Below, piece after piece: positions 36,960 to 51,114 of a stretch of DNA of 64,000 nt. The notes below the pieces were generated by a model, which ran no database searches, had not been told where the DNA came from, and saw nothing but the letters and a program-made list of their open reading frames with translations. The DNA is from Nautilus pompilius. Taxonomy: Eukaryota > Mollusca > Cephalopoda > Nautilida > Nautilidae. The stretch's first letter is position 1, and the number at the start of each line of letters is the position of its first letter. A program made the translations under genes and the position numbers. Location: contig JACATO010002730.1 of assembly GCA_018389105.1 (NCBI GenBank), positions 186,001 through 250,000 of the forward strand, in the 5' to 3' direction.

Positions 36960-39445
36960 AAGCGAATTTTTAAAAATTCTCTAATGTAGTTAAAACAATT
37001 AGAAGTACGACAAAAAATGCAGTGAATAAAATATTTATGAAAGTCATTTAATTTTCTTATTTAGACTTTTAACTGAAACAGAAATTTCATCTTTTTTGTA
37101 TTTTATTTGGAAAAAAATAAGTTTTTATTACGTTTCGAATTATAAATACAAAACAATTCATTCAAGAGATATGTTGACACTATTTTTATCTTAACTATAA
37201 CATTTAAAAATTGATATCTTGTACAAAATCAAGAAATCAAATTCTTAACCTACTGTTTTGTTTTTAGAAACCCTTAAACAATGAAAAGGAATCTAAACGT
37301 ATTTTGTTAAATTGTGTTTTCATTCATTATCTACATACAAAACTTTGAAAAAATATGTTATTGCTTCATTTACTTATGATCATTCGGTACATGAGCTAAC
37401 ATTGTGAATGATGAAATGTCTGCTGTGTATGGCTGCTGTATTTTATAATTGATTACACAAAGAAATTTATCAAGATAAAGATCTTCCTATTTTTGCTCGT
37501 AATAACCGTAGAAAATATATAGTGACTGTTTAATACTTTTACCTTCATTATTCTGAAGCAAATGCTAGATTATTTTCTCCATAAATCTAACATCCGGAGT
37601 CTGGGATAACCCAGCATTCACATTAGGATTTGAGTACATTTTCTTTGACCACTGAGTTTGGCAAACCTGTCATTGTCTACTTAAAACCAGAAGAGCTTGG
37701 TCAGCAGTACCACATCAAATAAGTCTTCACAAATCGCTAGAATTGTGTCAGACTCTTTTGTCGATTACGAATAAGATATTAGACACATCAGACTGCCTGA
37801 GAATTTTTCCATCAAGCTTATTGAAATCTCCAAATCCTTTGGCACAGCCCAACACAATCATGCATTTTCTTTTCATGCCATACTGATGACACCAGACACT
37901 TCACCCTGAAGCTTTGGCCCTCTCTTCTCACAGGAGTCCTCCTCCTTGCCCCGAATAACTCAAACCTGAACTTAATTCTTTTATTCACAACATTTGCCTG
38001 AAATCTTATTTTTTCAAGTTTGCATGTTTTAGTTTTCTTTAAAACAAAAGAATCCATTTAAATAAATACAATTTTTCAAGAAAAAAGATTTAAAATATGA
38101 ACAACAGATTTCTGCATTGAATTTAATGGATGAGAACGAGAAGGATTTTATGGAAGAGAAAGAAATGTTATACATATTACATCCACGAAAAAAGAAAAGT
38201 GTTATTATGCTAATGTTTGTCAGAGTTCTTTCATAAAACTGATGCTGACAACTGTGGACAATATTAGCATGACAGACATGTCAGATTTGTAAATGTGTTT
38301 CGTTTCTAATGCGCAGAATATTTAGACATATGAAAAGAATTTTAAAATAAACCTTTTAAAAGAGCAGTTAATTCTTACAAACAAAGGTAATGTTTGTTTT
38401 GTTTTTCAATTACTTTAAATATAAACCTATGTGAAACTTGGATTATAGGAAGTTTTATAGAACTGAGTAAAATAAGGGAAAGAATAATTTTTTAAATATA
38501 ATGATGTTAAATTGGCAGTGTTCGTGCATTAGGATAATTTTTTGTGTAACAAATTGTGGAATGCGTAAAGGTAAAAATATGCAGGTTTTCAGAAAACGTA
38601 CCAGTCTAAACTAAGCACTTGTTTAGATAGCTTATGTGTCAACATAATATTTAATGTTATTAAATGAGTAAAATGTAAATAGTTTATTTGGTGCCTTACT
38701 GGTTAAATATACAAAAGGTAGGCAAATAATTAACATCGTTAGTTTTCACGTGCACCTCCATCATACATCGTTGAGAACTCTAGAATACACCGGCCAAATC
38801 GAGTATTACAGTTAAACTTTGAAATGCACAGTTTATAAACAGTAAATGAACTTAAAAGAGGCGAAACTTACCAGTAGTACAGTTTTCGCAGTAAAGGTAG
38901 TAGTTGCAAAAATTTTTGTGGATAATATAAAGAAGCCGTCCAAAATGTTATGTATTGATTTAGCTGCGAAATCTTTTCTGCCAGTGGAACAAAAGCAAAC
39001 TTCACTCAAAGACGATGGCATAAAGTTTCATTTATGGAGAAACACAAAACTATTGTTTTATTTCATATCTATTATTATTATGCTTTCACAATAGATACCG
39101 ACAAAAAGTTATCAGTGGTAGACACATTTGTGCGATGTGAAGTTATTGATTACTTTGCTGCACATTAAGAGCTCTTAAACCAATTGCAAGAATTATCACC
39201 GATAAAGCATCGGTTTTTCTTAATGTACAACCCAGTGTTTGGTACTTGCAGATAGGAGACTTAGAAAGAGAATAAAAAGGATCGAAAACGTCTATTACAA
39301 AAGAATATTACATGACTGCTTGCAGACTTTCCTAAAAATGCTTTATAACATGAATTCCAATAATTATAGTGGATAAACGTTCTGAAGTAAAGTTATAAAA
39401 TATATTATTATTATTAAAAGATAAAAAGCTTATTTTCACTAACCA
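36960..39445. other. Gene-less AT-rich stretch; complex block at 37,600-38,000
   Basis: No gene is assignable. The block at about 37,590-37,960 is GC-richer. Its minus strand carries open pieces in different frames separated by stops, which could be an old processed pseudogene or transposon, but I recognise no protein family in it. Confidence 0.45.
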
Positions 39446-39450
39446 AATGA

Positions 39451-39765
39451 GGGGGCGGATGGCTCAGTGGTTAGTCTAGTGGATTTTTCTGGTGAGAGTC
39501 CGAGTGTTCGAATTGCGGTCGGGACCGGCTCGATTTAGATTACCTCAGTAGCATGGTTTTTCTTCGATTTTTACTATACGGTCATTTTGGATCATACCGA
39601 TTTCCTTCTACACCTCAAAATGAATAGTTCTCGTAAGAATACTTCTAATTAAGTTAGAAGTGCAGAAATCTTTGAGACGCAAGATAAAGAGCGTTCTCTA
39701 ACGGATAATTGCCGCAGTACTCTCCCTCAACGGAGTTCTCTTCCAAGTAGAGATACAACAAAAAA
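39451..39765 (+). mobile_element. tRNA-derived SINE, copy C (most complete)
   Basis: This is the best SINE in the window. It starts GGGGGCGGATGGCTCAGTGG, containing an A box (TGGCTCAGTGG, 39,460-39,470), followed by a B box GTGTTCGAATTGC (39,504-39,516) and then GGTCGGGACCGG. A tRNA-unrelated body of about 200 bp follows, then CGGAGTTCTCTTCCAAGTAG and an A-rich end (ACAACAAAAAAACAACA). Extra bases between the boxes make it a SINE head rather than a tRNA gene. Copies at 22,965, 29,636 and 61,055 share parts of it. Transcription by pol III is expected; movement would need a LINE reverse transcriptase not present here. Confidence 0.7.
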
Positions 39766-42700
39766 ACAACAGATATTGCTAAGTAATAATGAACATTCAC
39801 CCTAATTTGGCGTAATTAACTCAGAGAAAATTTTGGAAGATGAAAATTTCGCGTGAAAGAGACATAAAATATTGATATTGTATAAGTACATTTCAGGATA
39901 GGGATAAAATGGAAAGTTTAGAAAATTCTTGTGTGGTTGTGAACAATGTCTCTTTCAATAAAAGAACGAGAAGTATAAAATAAAAAGCAATTGCGTAGTG
40001 ATTATAAAACTGATGTGTTGCATTGATTAAATTAGGATGGTAGAAAGAAATCTTTGTTTTTTAAAGAAAATTTAAAATATATTGTTTGCTCTCTACATGA
40101 TAATCATCTTTGAGATCCTGATAGGAAGATTTTGTTGTTTCCAAGAGTTTCGTAAACTTTCTATTGTATATTTATTTCTTTGTTTAATTAAGGTTATCTA
40201 ATAAATCTATATCCTCACATAAATGCGCTTAATTTGTTGAGTAGTTGATGTGTAGTGAAAAGTATTTTTGAAAAAGTCAAAGCTACCTTACTATCTAAAA
40301 GATGTAAATAAAGCAAAAACTTTACTTCGCCTCTGGTAACGAAAGCAACGATGTTAAACGAAAAAAATTAAACTTACAGCGCATGTGTTTCAATCGCCTG
40401 ATTAAGGAAGTCGATTCCGTGTTACTGCAGAATCAGTCGCCCGTACAACACGACCAATATTATTTCCGTTTTATAGCAAGTAGGATCGGTTTACTGTGCC
40501 AGTTAGTGAATTTAACTAGTTTTTATTTATACTCTTACTGATTTTATTCAGGTTAAGCAGTGTGTCCATTTGATAACGTACAGGTTAATGATACGTTCTG
40601 AAAAAGGGCAAGAATGCGATCTGAAACAATTTTTTTAATGCTAAATGTTGATAAATTTTTAATGCAGAATTTCGATAATTTGTTTGACGATCGAATTCTT
40701 GTTGAATAGTAAATAATTCACTACCAATGAGGATGCTTTTAGATGAACATCTTTTAATCGATTTTGGGAAAACTTTAGTTATTTTTAAATTTAAAATTAT
40801 AGCTTTTATTCATACTTAAAATGTATATTAATATTATAATATACTATCATACAATATTAATTTTATATTTATCATGTTGAGTCTATTTTAGAACCTAAAT
40901 TATATCTAAAAGCAGTCATTTATTTTCTAGAAATAATTTCTACAAAGAATAAAGTGTTTATAGTACACAGATAAAATGATACCTTGTTAAATTTTAAAAT
41001 TTTGCAAGTATAGTAATGACAGCGATAATATATCATATCAAGAACACTTTAAAATGCTATTCTGGTGAATACGAGCTTACGTGTTTAAGAATGTATAATA
41101 ATAAAATGAAGAAGAATAAAAAATACATTAAAGCAATTAATGTAGTCTTTGACTCCTTCTTTACCTATAAGTATACCTATAACTGTCAAATGCGCTTTAT
41201 CACATTAATATAAAATATGGATAATGTATTTTTATGTTTTCATAAATACATGCTACTGGTGTTCTGTATTTATAATTTTTCATTTGATAATAGTAATATA
41301 TATAAAACTAATATTTGATTCGAATTAAAAGAACTGATAATTTTACATTTACATAAAATTAATCTGATTAAAAAGTGCAAGGGTGAATTTTAATGCTATT
41401 TATTTTAAAATAAAAAAAAATAACACAATCAGTTAAAAAGTGATTTATTTTATTTTCTGTTTAATAATAAATGTTATTTAAAACACATGACTTTTAAAGA
41501 ACCTACAGTATTTAAAGAGTAATCTGTTAATTTGAGAGAGAAAAACTCATCGCCTTTAATTTTAGTCAATATACACTTTATCTTGTCTGATATAACATTT
41601 GATTATCATTAATGCAAACTCACTGGAAGCGGAATAAAAAAGAAAAAATAATTAAACAGTTTCTTTTACAGTAATATGAGATACATTTACAGAACAAAAC
41701 GTTTCATTATATTACCGGAATGTGATCATTGTTTTATTGTTGGAGAATAGCTGTCTTTAGGCCTTTTCTTGTAGTCAAGTCAGTAACAGTCTGATGCTAA
41801 TAATCAGAATTTCGATTGAAATGGATAGGATTATGCCGATTGCGGTTTGCACATTTTAATTTTCTTCCTACAACTAACTGCTTGAAAATCCTTGATACAG
41901 AGAAGTTATAAGCGATCAACTATGTATTTTGAAATTTTACTTTAGGATGACGTTACTCATATATTGTTGTTTCAGAATCACAGCTGGATGACATCACGCA
42001 ATGTGTTATTGCATCAAATTATTTATCAGAATGAGGTCATCTGTTTGTAATGGGAATGAGATTACTGCAGAATAGACGGCTGGTTAAACGGGCCAATGTT
42101 TCGGACCCCAGTTAAGATCACAGGGCCTGTTCCATAGGTTAAGGAAAGACCCTGGCGGTGACGAAAGTTTTGTAGAATACTGTGCGATTGTATTATTTAT
42201 CTGGCTTTCTTCTACGAGTGAATCGCGACTATTTTTTGGTTTAGATGCGGTAAACCAACATGATTGAAACAAAAACAAAAATGTGTTTCAGAACGCAGAA
42301 AAGCTGTTAAATTGATTATAGCGTGAAGTGCAGATCAGCCAACAGAAGAAAGTAAATCTTCTTTATAAAAAAATTGAAAAAAGATTAATGTACAAACGCA
42401 GTTGATCGTCATAGCGGAAGACCACACACGTCGAGAACGCCAACAAATGAGGCAGTACGAAGGCAGCAGGCTGTTTAATATGCTCAGAACGGGGGACCCA
42501 GTAGGACGTGAATCTCCAAGAAGAGTTGTTAAGCTCACAGTTAGCTGAAGTTATCAGACAGCTTCGCATTCTTCTTCTTTACATGTTAAATGTGGCAGGA
42601 GTTTAAAAACAACAAAAAAGGAAAGAGAAATTGTTGAGCACTAATTACAATTACAAAAAAAAACCAAACAATAAAATGTTATTTTATATTAATAATAAAC

Positions 42701-45700
42701 TCTAGACTAATTTAGTTTGGTTCATTAAATAAACATCAACAAAAGACTTTCTACTAATGAGACAGTCATTTTTGTGCTAATCAATAATTTATCTTTTTTT
42801 GCTATTACTTATTTGCGCCATCGCTTCATATTTTATATTTATTTTTTATATTAAGAAATTCAAGAAAGAAATATCAAAATTTATTTTCCTCCAATTTGTT
42901 ATTCTCGTGGATTAAAAAACAGTATTAGATTTATTTATACTGAGATCCATGCAAGTGAAAAAAATATTTAAAAACGGAAAGAAATATGGAAAACTTCTTC
43001 GTAAATGCAATTTACAGTATATTTCTAAATGTAAAACTGTGTACATTTTTTTAGAACGAATAGAAACATAAAATCTATTACGAAGAAACACTACAAACGC
43101 TTCATCTGCCTAGTTTGGCCTAAGATGATTGGGAAGCACTGTCTTCCTACAATCATTTACATTCCGAATCTGTGTTTTTCCGTAAATTACATCACCGTTT
43201 ATCTGAAAACTCCAGCTGGCACGTCATGATATGGGCTTGGTTAGGGCCTTTTACTTAGCATTGTATATAACAGGATACATAGTAGATACATCCGCACCCA
43301 CTGGAGCTGAAATTAGTATTTGGGAAAGTCCTTTATCCAATGTTTCTAAAGGAGGCGTAATTTTTTCTTGTGTCATTTCGGCGCCTTATAGTAAGATCTT
43401 TGATTCAGCATCGATTCTGAATCTGTCATTCAAAACATCTTACGTCGGAAGTTTATGTCTCTGTTCAGTTACAAAAGAAAAATAATAGAATAGCCAAAAA
43501 ATATTTGCACGCGGCAACCTCTGAAAGTCTGTTCATGTAACCAAAGCTTGTTGGAATCGAGCAAATTGCAGTTAATGCATCTCAGTAAATACCTAATTAT
43601 ATTGGCATCATAATATCGGAGATAATTTTCATATTTTAAACAGTACTTATATAATATAGTTATTCTCTCATTTCATGCATTTTTTTGTATATTTTTCGTA
43701 CGGATTTAAAAAAAAAATTACTAAAAGAATAGTTTACGTTATCAGTGGTGAATGAAGTCGCTTTATTTTTTAAAGCACGATTAATTACTGACGTCCACAG
43801 TCAAGTTACAACATTAACAGAACAATAATATATCGTATTTGTTTGGCCGGCGTGACCTCTTATAATTACCTCAAAGCGTCTCTCTAAGCCTGAGCCAATG
43901 AGCAGTTGCGGCCTATTTTGTGGATTTAATGGAAGTCACTCAAGTTAAGCTTCAAAATGTTCCACTTCTTTGAATTCTAATGTTGACATTTCGAATCGCG
44001 TATTATGCGAGGGTGACGTAAACACTATTTCTTTCGTTGTCCGGCGATTAAAATAAATCACTTCGATGTGTGAAGATCGAATTACCTGATTGCATTAGTT
44101 CTTAATTATGAGGAAAGTTCATTTAGAGCAATTCGGAATAATATTACAATCCCCAATGTGTTTTTTGGACATTTAAAACCAAATATTGTCTGGTCCGCTT
44201 ATTATATGGATCCATTTTAGTAAAACAACAACTACATATATGTGCAGTGGATGCACTCTATATCTATACAGTAACCAGTGTGGTTTTATAATTAATATCT
44301 CACTGAATCAGCACGCTCAGATTCTATAGAAGAGTGTAACACTTTTTAATACAATGTAGAATTTACGCACAATTATCACTGATTTAAAGATTCGTGAAAA
44401 CTCTTACGAATGTTAGTGAAGAATAAACTTTAATTTGAATTTGATGGCACAAATTAAATTATATAATTACTTAAAAAGTAAAAATAAAATACAAAAAGTG
44501 AAAAGCATAAAAATTCTGTTATTCGTGTTGCACTATTTTTAGGTATCTTGGTATATTGTTTTCTGTACTGGTTCATATCTAAATCTGAATCTCAACATCA
44601 TAATTGGATGCTGATCTTAGTAAGCCTATTGCTGTTTTTGGTAATAAATAATTTTGAAGATATTTTTTAAGCAATGACAAAATGTTTCCTGTGTAGTAAA
44701 AGCGATTTAAACGTATTCTTAAACAGAAAATCCATAACCTAATTAAGAAAATAATAAATGTTTTCAAATCAAACAACGTTATCGTTTTTCATAGCTATAA
44801 TTAGTCCTCCTTTATTTAATTAATTTGCAAAAAATTTTAAAGATATAAGCATTTTCTGATAAAAGCATAAATAAGTAGACTGGAGATAGGTAATAACACT
44901 GGTAATGTCTATATCACAGATGGAAACTCAAGTCAAACACAAGAGACGTGACGCTCTATTTCCAAGAAATATCACTTACGTAATGCAGCTAAATGTATAG
45001 ATTTTCTGTCATATCTGTTGGAAGGGTTTTACACGAAGTCACAGCAACAGGTGGCCGCGAAGTCACTAGATTCAGAGAAGCGGACTTCAAAAGACAAACT
45101 TTGTTGCATGGATGTTAAATAAACCCATTTCTGCGAATTTTCATGTTTGAAGAAAAGGTTATATCTGAAGTAGGAGTATTCTGGATATATGAATATAGTC
45201 TATTAATATAACATTTATAGTTTTTTCCATACAGGATGAGTGGTCAGGTTGGAAGGGCCATAACTCCATATACAGTATAAGAAAAGACAACAAAGATGCA
45301 CCTATTTTAGTGCAACTGAAGCTTATTAATTTTCGTTTACTTATTGCTAAAATGAATGAATAAAAAGTTGCGTATACCGAGGTTAACAGGGTATATATAC
45401 TTTATTTTTAGTTTTGGCTTGAGAATCTGTAAAGATTCGCTAAATTTTAGCAAATTTTTGTCTAAGAATATGGTAGCTGCGAGCACATTCTGTTCTGGTT
45501 CTTTTGAAAGGCAATATGAACAAGCAGCGAGATCAGTCTGTTCTTTATATTAATACAAAAACCTCTAGCTTAATAATGACTTTTTGCTACTGGACTGCCA
45601 ACAACATCTTATGAGAGAATAAAAGTGATAACATTCACGATGGCGCTGTAAAATAACTTCTCACGTTGTATTTAAAATTTGGAAACACATTTTAAAAAAA

Positions 45701-48700
45701 TTATAAGATTTAATGAACAAATTTGATATTCAGCAGGCACATACTTAATGCCATTTATTTTTATATCCAAAAATACTTATCGAAACTGTTATTCGTAAAA
45801 TATCACGTAGATTTTTGTTATAAAGATTTCATGGTAAAAGAAACTTCCAATGGTTTAAAAATAAACCTATTCATCCTATAATATTAACCATTTCTTTTCT
45901 TCATTGCCTTATTTTTCCCTAACGGGATTGTTTTTCGTCTTCGGTTTTTTTACAAGCCTTCTATACCAAACAGTTTCATAATAGGTAAACATAAATATAT
46001 CGTTTGCCGTGTACATGATCGCGAGACATTTCTGCTAGTTTTATAGTTTGCACTAAAAATTCTATGTTTAGCTTCTTCTGGACACCGACTCTTCTCTTTT
46101 TAATTATTTTTATTATTGACTTAACAAATAAAATAGCAGCACGTTCAAAGAATAAGTATACAGTAGCTGGTCGCAGCTGGCTGATAAAGCCAATAACACT
46201 AGATGCAGTGTCAGAAGGTTGACTTGGCAAGGGTCCACTCGAGCGGAATTATACTGCTTGAACAAGTGTGCAAACTTGATAAATCTGTTAAGCCTAATTT
46301 GTATGGATCAGCCGGTTTCTCAGGCGATATTGTAAATCCAGCGAGGCGAACAACAATACAACCGGCCAGATAACTGAAATCAAGTATTTTCCGACAACAG
46401 CTGTCTGATGTTCACGGCCCGGCCAAAAAGACAGCCAGCTTCAGTTTGTGACTGCTGGGCCGGAAACAACCGGAACAAGGTAAAAAAAAAGAGATGGACG
46501 GTCAAATCACGCGGAACAACAGGAAATAGAAAGTTTAATGTACATGAATATGGTGCAAAGTATCTGAAGTTTCCATACGTCTAATAAAAAAATGAATACA
46601 ATCATTATATTCTCTAATATATACCATGCAATTATATATATATATGTTTTCTTCAAATTTTATTTATGTATAATTCTGTGAAATAATAATGCTTTTTATC
46701 GATCTCATCAGCATATTCATTGCAGTTATAAGGAAAAAACCGTGAAAAGTTACTGTACGACCGAAAACGAACCAGAATTTAAAAATAATAAATAGATAAA
46801 CAAGCGGCTGTGGCACATTGATATTCTAATCTAAAATTAGTGGGACTTTTTGATACACTTGTTTCAGTGTAAGAAATTTGTACGGGTTGGCCTATTACTG
46901 GACAAATGCCGTCTTTTATCGACTGCCATTGATAGTGAGAAGATCGTCGATGGGGCTTGATAACAGCCTCGGATATTCCAAACTTATGCCTCTCAAGGCT
47001 ATTATTTAATATCTTTCGAGATACATAATCACTTTTTCCATACGTTCACTGCATAGACAAACTGCTGTCCGGGTAAAAATAATTTTTTTCACCTAAAGCA
47101 CCAGTCTACAGAGAGATCTGTTCGATAGTTTTCTTTTGTCTTGCAAAATGTGATGATGTCACACCATAATTTATTTTGTTTTTCAATTTATCTATTCACC
47201 AAAACGTGCTTGTCATGTTATTAAAATTGCCATACTTAGTTATTTCTCAGTGCCAAAAATTCGAAAATGTTTTACGTATTAAAGACAGCCAAGAAAAAAA
47301 AATCACTAAAAGGTAAATTAAAACTGAACATTTGTCCATAACTTTAGCTTGGTTTCCACGATTTGACATCCTGCATTAACAGTTATCATTCAACGTGATG
47401 GAAAAAAAGATACAACTAGTTACTTTGGAGCAGTGCACACGCACGCAAACGCGAAAATCAGAATATGAAAGAGTTGCTATTTAATTTATTTTAAACATAC
47501 AATTTGATTATTTTTCTATGTATTATATAAAAGAATAAAGAACGTAAGAATCAACTCTACTGATGTCAGCGAGTTTCTTCTGTGCTCTCATTTGCTGCGT
47601 CCTCGCCCCATGCTTGTTTAATGTTTCTATCCGTGCTTCACTCAGAATCCTGAAAGAAATATCCATTTTATGATTTTTAAAAAGGTAGGTTTAGCATAAT
47701 GTATGCCAAAGTACAGGCCACAGAACGGTATACAACTTATCTACTCACAAATTCACAAGCATGCTAAAAAAAAAGAACCCCCAAAATTAACATAATATAA
47801 AAACCGAATAAACGTTTTGTAACGACCTAATACATGGAGCTTAAAGGAGGTTAATTATTAATACTAGCAATGTAAATTCCATGTAAAGTTGCAGTCATGA
47901 CTATTAAAAAAGTAATCATGCTTTGTAAAGAACCCGTAAGAAAAAGGTATTTGACGAATAAACGACACTGACAGCCATTTTAAAACTGAAGTGATGAACT
48001 AGCATTTAAAACTACGGCAGCACATGCATGTTTTATTAAATTATTTTGTTCTTTTCACCTCTGCTTTTTTATCTTGGAAAGAGCAACCATATAGAACAAC
48101 TACTATTTGCAATAACTGTTTAGTTCTGGTTAATAAACGAATTAAATTTTTCAAAAAAAATCTATCTACCCCCCACGAAAACCATCCAGAGATTAATCAC
48201 CAGGACAGTGAATCAATAGCGTATGTAAATTAGCAGAATTACCGCTCTACCTTATTGGTGGATTAAAGGAAGTGGTATTTAACCGTCTGGTTAACTATAC
48301 AGATCAATCTAGACGAAAATCTATGCATATTGAATAAGTATCTTTTAATGTTGCGTCTTTGATAGATAAACATTTTGCTGAGAAATTAACATTAAGTAAT
48401 TTTCAACTCCCCAAAAGATAGTAAAATGCAGCAGAAAAAAAAAACTTAAACAAAACATTGATATATTTTCTATATATTTCCAGTAATCAGGAAGTGTTGC
48501 TCTAGGTTAGTTTTCAAGACAATTTTCCAATGGAATAGTAACTTTAATGAAATGGAATATAAATTTACAAAAATCGATACTTTCATTAAAGGAGGTAAGA
48601 GGAAACTAAAGAAACAAAAATTGTCTATAATGTAAAAATAAAACAAATTTTCATCTTAATGTCAAAATAATGTTGTATATGTCACCACTATTATAATTCG

Positions 48701-50469
48701 GTACTAAATACAATGGGAAAGATAAATAGCAATTCTCTCCAATTTATATTTGGTTGTTTTTTTCTATTTCTGTTGTAAAATTTCGCCAAATCTAATCTAA
48801 ATTAATTTCATCTTCCTAAATATGTCGGCCACTGGCGACTTCGATTAACGAAAAAATTTAGCTGGAAAATTGTTTAAATTATTTCCTTTTGGCGCTAATT
48901 GTTAATATAAAATTTTTAAACAAAATATATTGGATAGAAGTACTAATGTAACAGAAATTTACATAGTAAAAGAATCTCCATTAGTTTGTAGCGGCAAATA
49001 CATAAAAAAGATAAAAGAGCGCAAATAAAGATTTATAAAACAAATAATTCTCCTAAATTAAGTAAAATTTTCTTTTCCAAAGCGTTTAGTAATTTAGGAA
49101 AATAACAGGACTGATAGTAGTATTCAAACTATTTTTCAGATTCTTTAGATGCATGATCTGGAGGTTAACTGTTGTCGAAAGAGATTTGGCAGCTTAACTA
49201 ATGCCAAGAAGTAATTAACAATACTGATGATAATAATATAAACTGTATATAAACTTTTGGCAAAGAATAATATGCAGATGGTTACATTTAATGACAGCAA
49301 AGTAAACGATTTTGTATTTAGATTATGTTATTATTGACTTAATTATTATCATATTATTATTTATAAATTCTACAACTTTAGCAAAACATTTTTAAAAAGT
49401 ATGGTTAAATAAAAATGATCAGTATAGCAAAAGTCGGTTTTCTTATTCATTGAACTTCATGATAAAATATATAAAGTATTGCTTGATTTTGTCTATTGAT
49501 TTATATTAAGCCTCCTAATAATTTAGTATTTTTTATTAATTTCTTTTAATATCATTAAAATTTTTTCTTCACTAATTTTCGTACCGAACTTGCACGCCTG
49601 GATATAAATGCTTCTATTTTAAATCAAGTCAGTTGTTCGCTGACATCCTTCTGCCCGGTCTTTGGCGATATTTTAGCGCACCATCGTAACCTTTGTGTAC
49701 ATATGTTACTTTTCTTTACTTCCCGATTACCGTGAACAATTTCTTGTCCATTAATTTCTGATCGGGCGGCTAGTTAGTAGATTAGACAAACGAAACCAGC
49801 CGAAAATTTTACGTTTGACAACATAAATTGTTTTTAACAGTTTGTAAATATTTTGTATCGCCACCATTTAATTCTATTGAAAACCACTAATGACAGAGTA
49901 TACTTAGCTTTACTTTGTTCATTTTTGTGCAGTGTTACGTGAGTATTACGAGCTTGCAAGTCAACTGTCCCTTTAGGGTCCATTTCAATATCTCCTCTTG
50001 GATATATATATATTTTGCATTTTAATTAAATCGCTTGTATACTGATGAAAAACATTTACTGTGTTTCTGAATAGAGATATTGCGAACTCTTAAGTGATCC
50101 ACAGTTATATCGATACAGATAACTGAAAAGCATCTGAATTGGATTTTATGTTAACAATTAATGTTACGAAGAAGAAAAGAAATATGCAGATTTTAAATAA
50201 AATGACAGAGAACCATAAACGACGCTGCCAACAACAACAAAAATACGACAAAGAAGGATAATCATTAAACCTTTTTTTAAATTCAAATTTGAAACGAAAA
50301 AAACGAAGGACAGAGATAAAGGGAGGTAAATTTCAACCTTAACTAATAAAAGATTTCGCTAAGTTCCAGATGTAACAATAATATTTGATAAAACAAAATA
50401 AGTGAAATTAAGAGCGGTTTAATTTATTAAGTTTAGAAATAAAAATTAAAAAAAAAACATTACTCATTG
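39766..50469. other. Gene-less AT-rich stretch
   Basis: No gene is recognised in about 10.7 kb. GC-richer patches lie at 42,060-42,200 and 46,200-46,480; the latter contains repeated GGCCCGGCC/GGGCCGG motifs and CAGCTG-like boxes. A TATATATA run lies near 46,635. Open frames here (for example 42,084-42,278, 43,231-43,485 and 45,976-46,230) have no recognised motif. Confidence 0.5.
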
Positions 50470-50490
50470 GAGAGAGAGAGAGAGAGAGAG
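50470..50490. repeat. (GA)n microsatellite, about 21 bp
   Basis: A short perfect GA run. A (TA)n patch lies about 480 bp upstream near 50,004. Confidence 0.9.
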
Positions 50491-50896
50491 CAACTTGTTC
50501 ACCCTGATTTTTGGTCGTAAGTGTAATGTAATAAATGCATGCTTTTTATTCATTTTATTCGAGACCACAGAATTACCATTAATGATATAGAGAAGACGAA
50601 AGTTGATATTTTCTAAGCTTTCACTGCAGGTTTTCTCTGGCCGCAACAGCGTGATGCTGGTAACACAGTATCACACAGTCGTGACATCTAAGCAAAAAAT
50701 TTTTTGACAAAATTTAAAAAAAAAAACAATGAAGAAAAATGGTTCCAGAGACAATTGTATAAAAGATAGTCAAAGGATTTATGAATATAATAAGAACTAT
50801 TTCTAGACTAGCGAAATAGTTTAATTTACTAGCTGATAGTATAGAAGTTGACATATAAACAATTGACTGACTACCAATCTTAAATAATATAATATA

Positions 50897-51060
50897 CAGT
50901 GCCGCACAAAAGAGTTGTAAAACTTGCTGTGAAATTGATATTTTAGCTCCCTCATTTTAACAACATACTATGTTTACATATTCTCTGGAAAAAATATTTG
51001 AATCGGCAATGTCCGATTTGTACCACGACAAAAGTTTGGACAGTGAGCAAAGCCATAAAT
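50897..51060 (+). repeat. Left terminal inverted repeat of Tc1 element A (IR/DR type)
   Basis: Starts CAGTGCCGCACAAAAGAG right after a TA dinucleotide (50,895-50,896). The outer motif is followed by ACTTGCTGTGAAATTGATAT, which the right end matches exactly. A second, inner motif ACGACAAAAGTTTGGACAGT lies at 51,025-51,044. Paired outer and inner motifs sharing GACAAA-TTGGACA are the inverted-repeat/direct-repeat transposase-binding layout of many long-TIR Tc1 elements. Compared with the right end, about 50-60 bp are missing. Confidence 0.85.
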
Positions 51061-51114
51061 ATTTTTCAACATTCCAAATTACAATCGAACAAATGCAGGG
51101 AAATGATCAACTGA

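Noticed and set aside
37590-37960. Possible processed pseudogene on the minus strand
   Set aside because: Open pieces in several frames look non-random by eye, but no protein family could be named.
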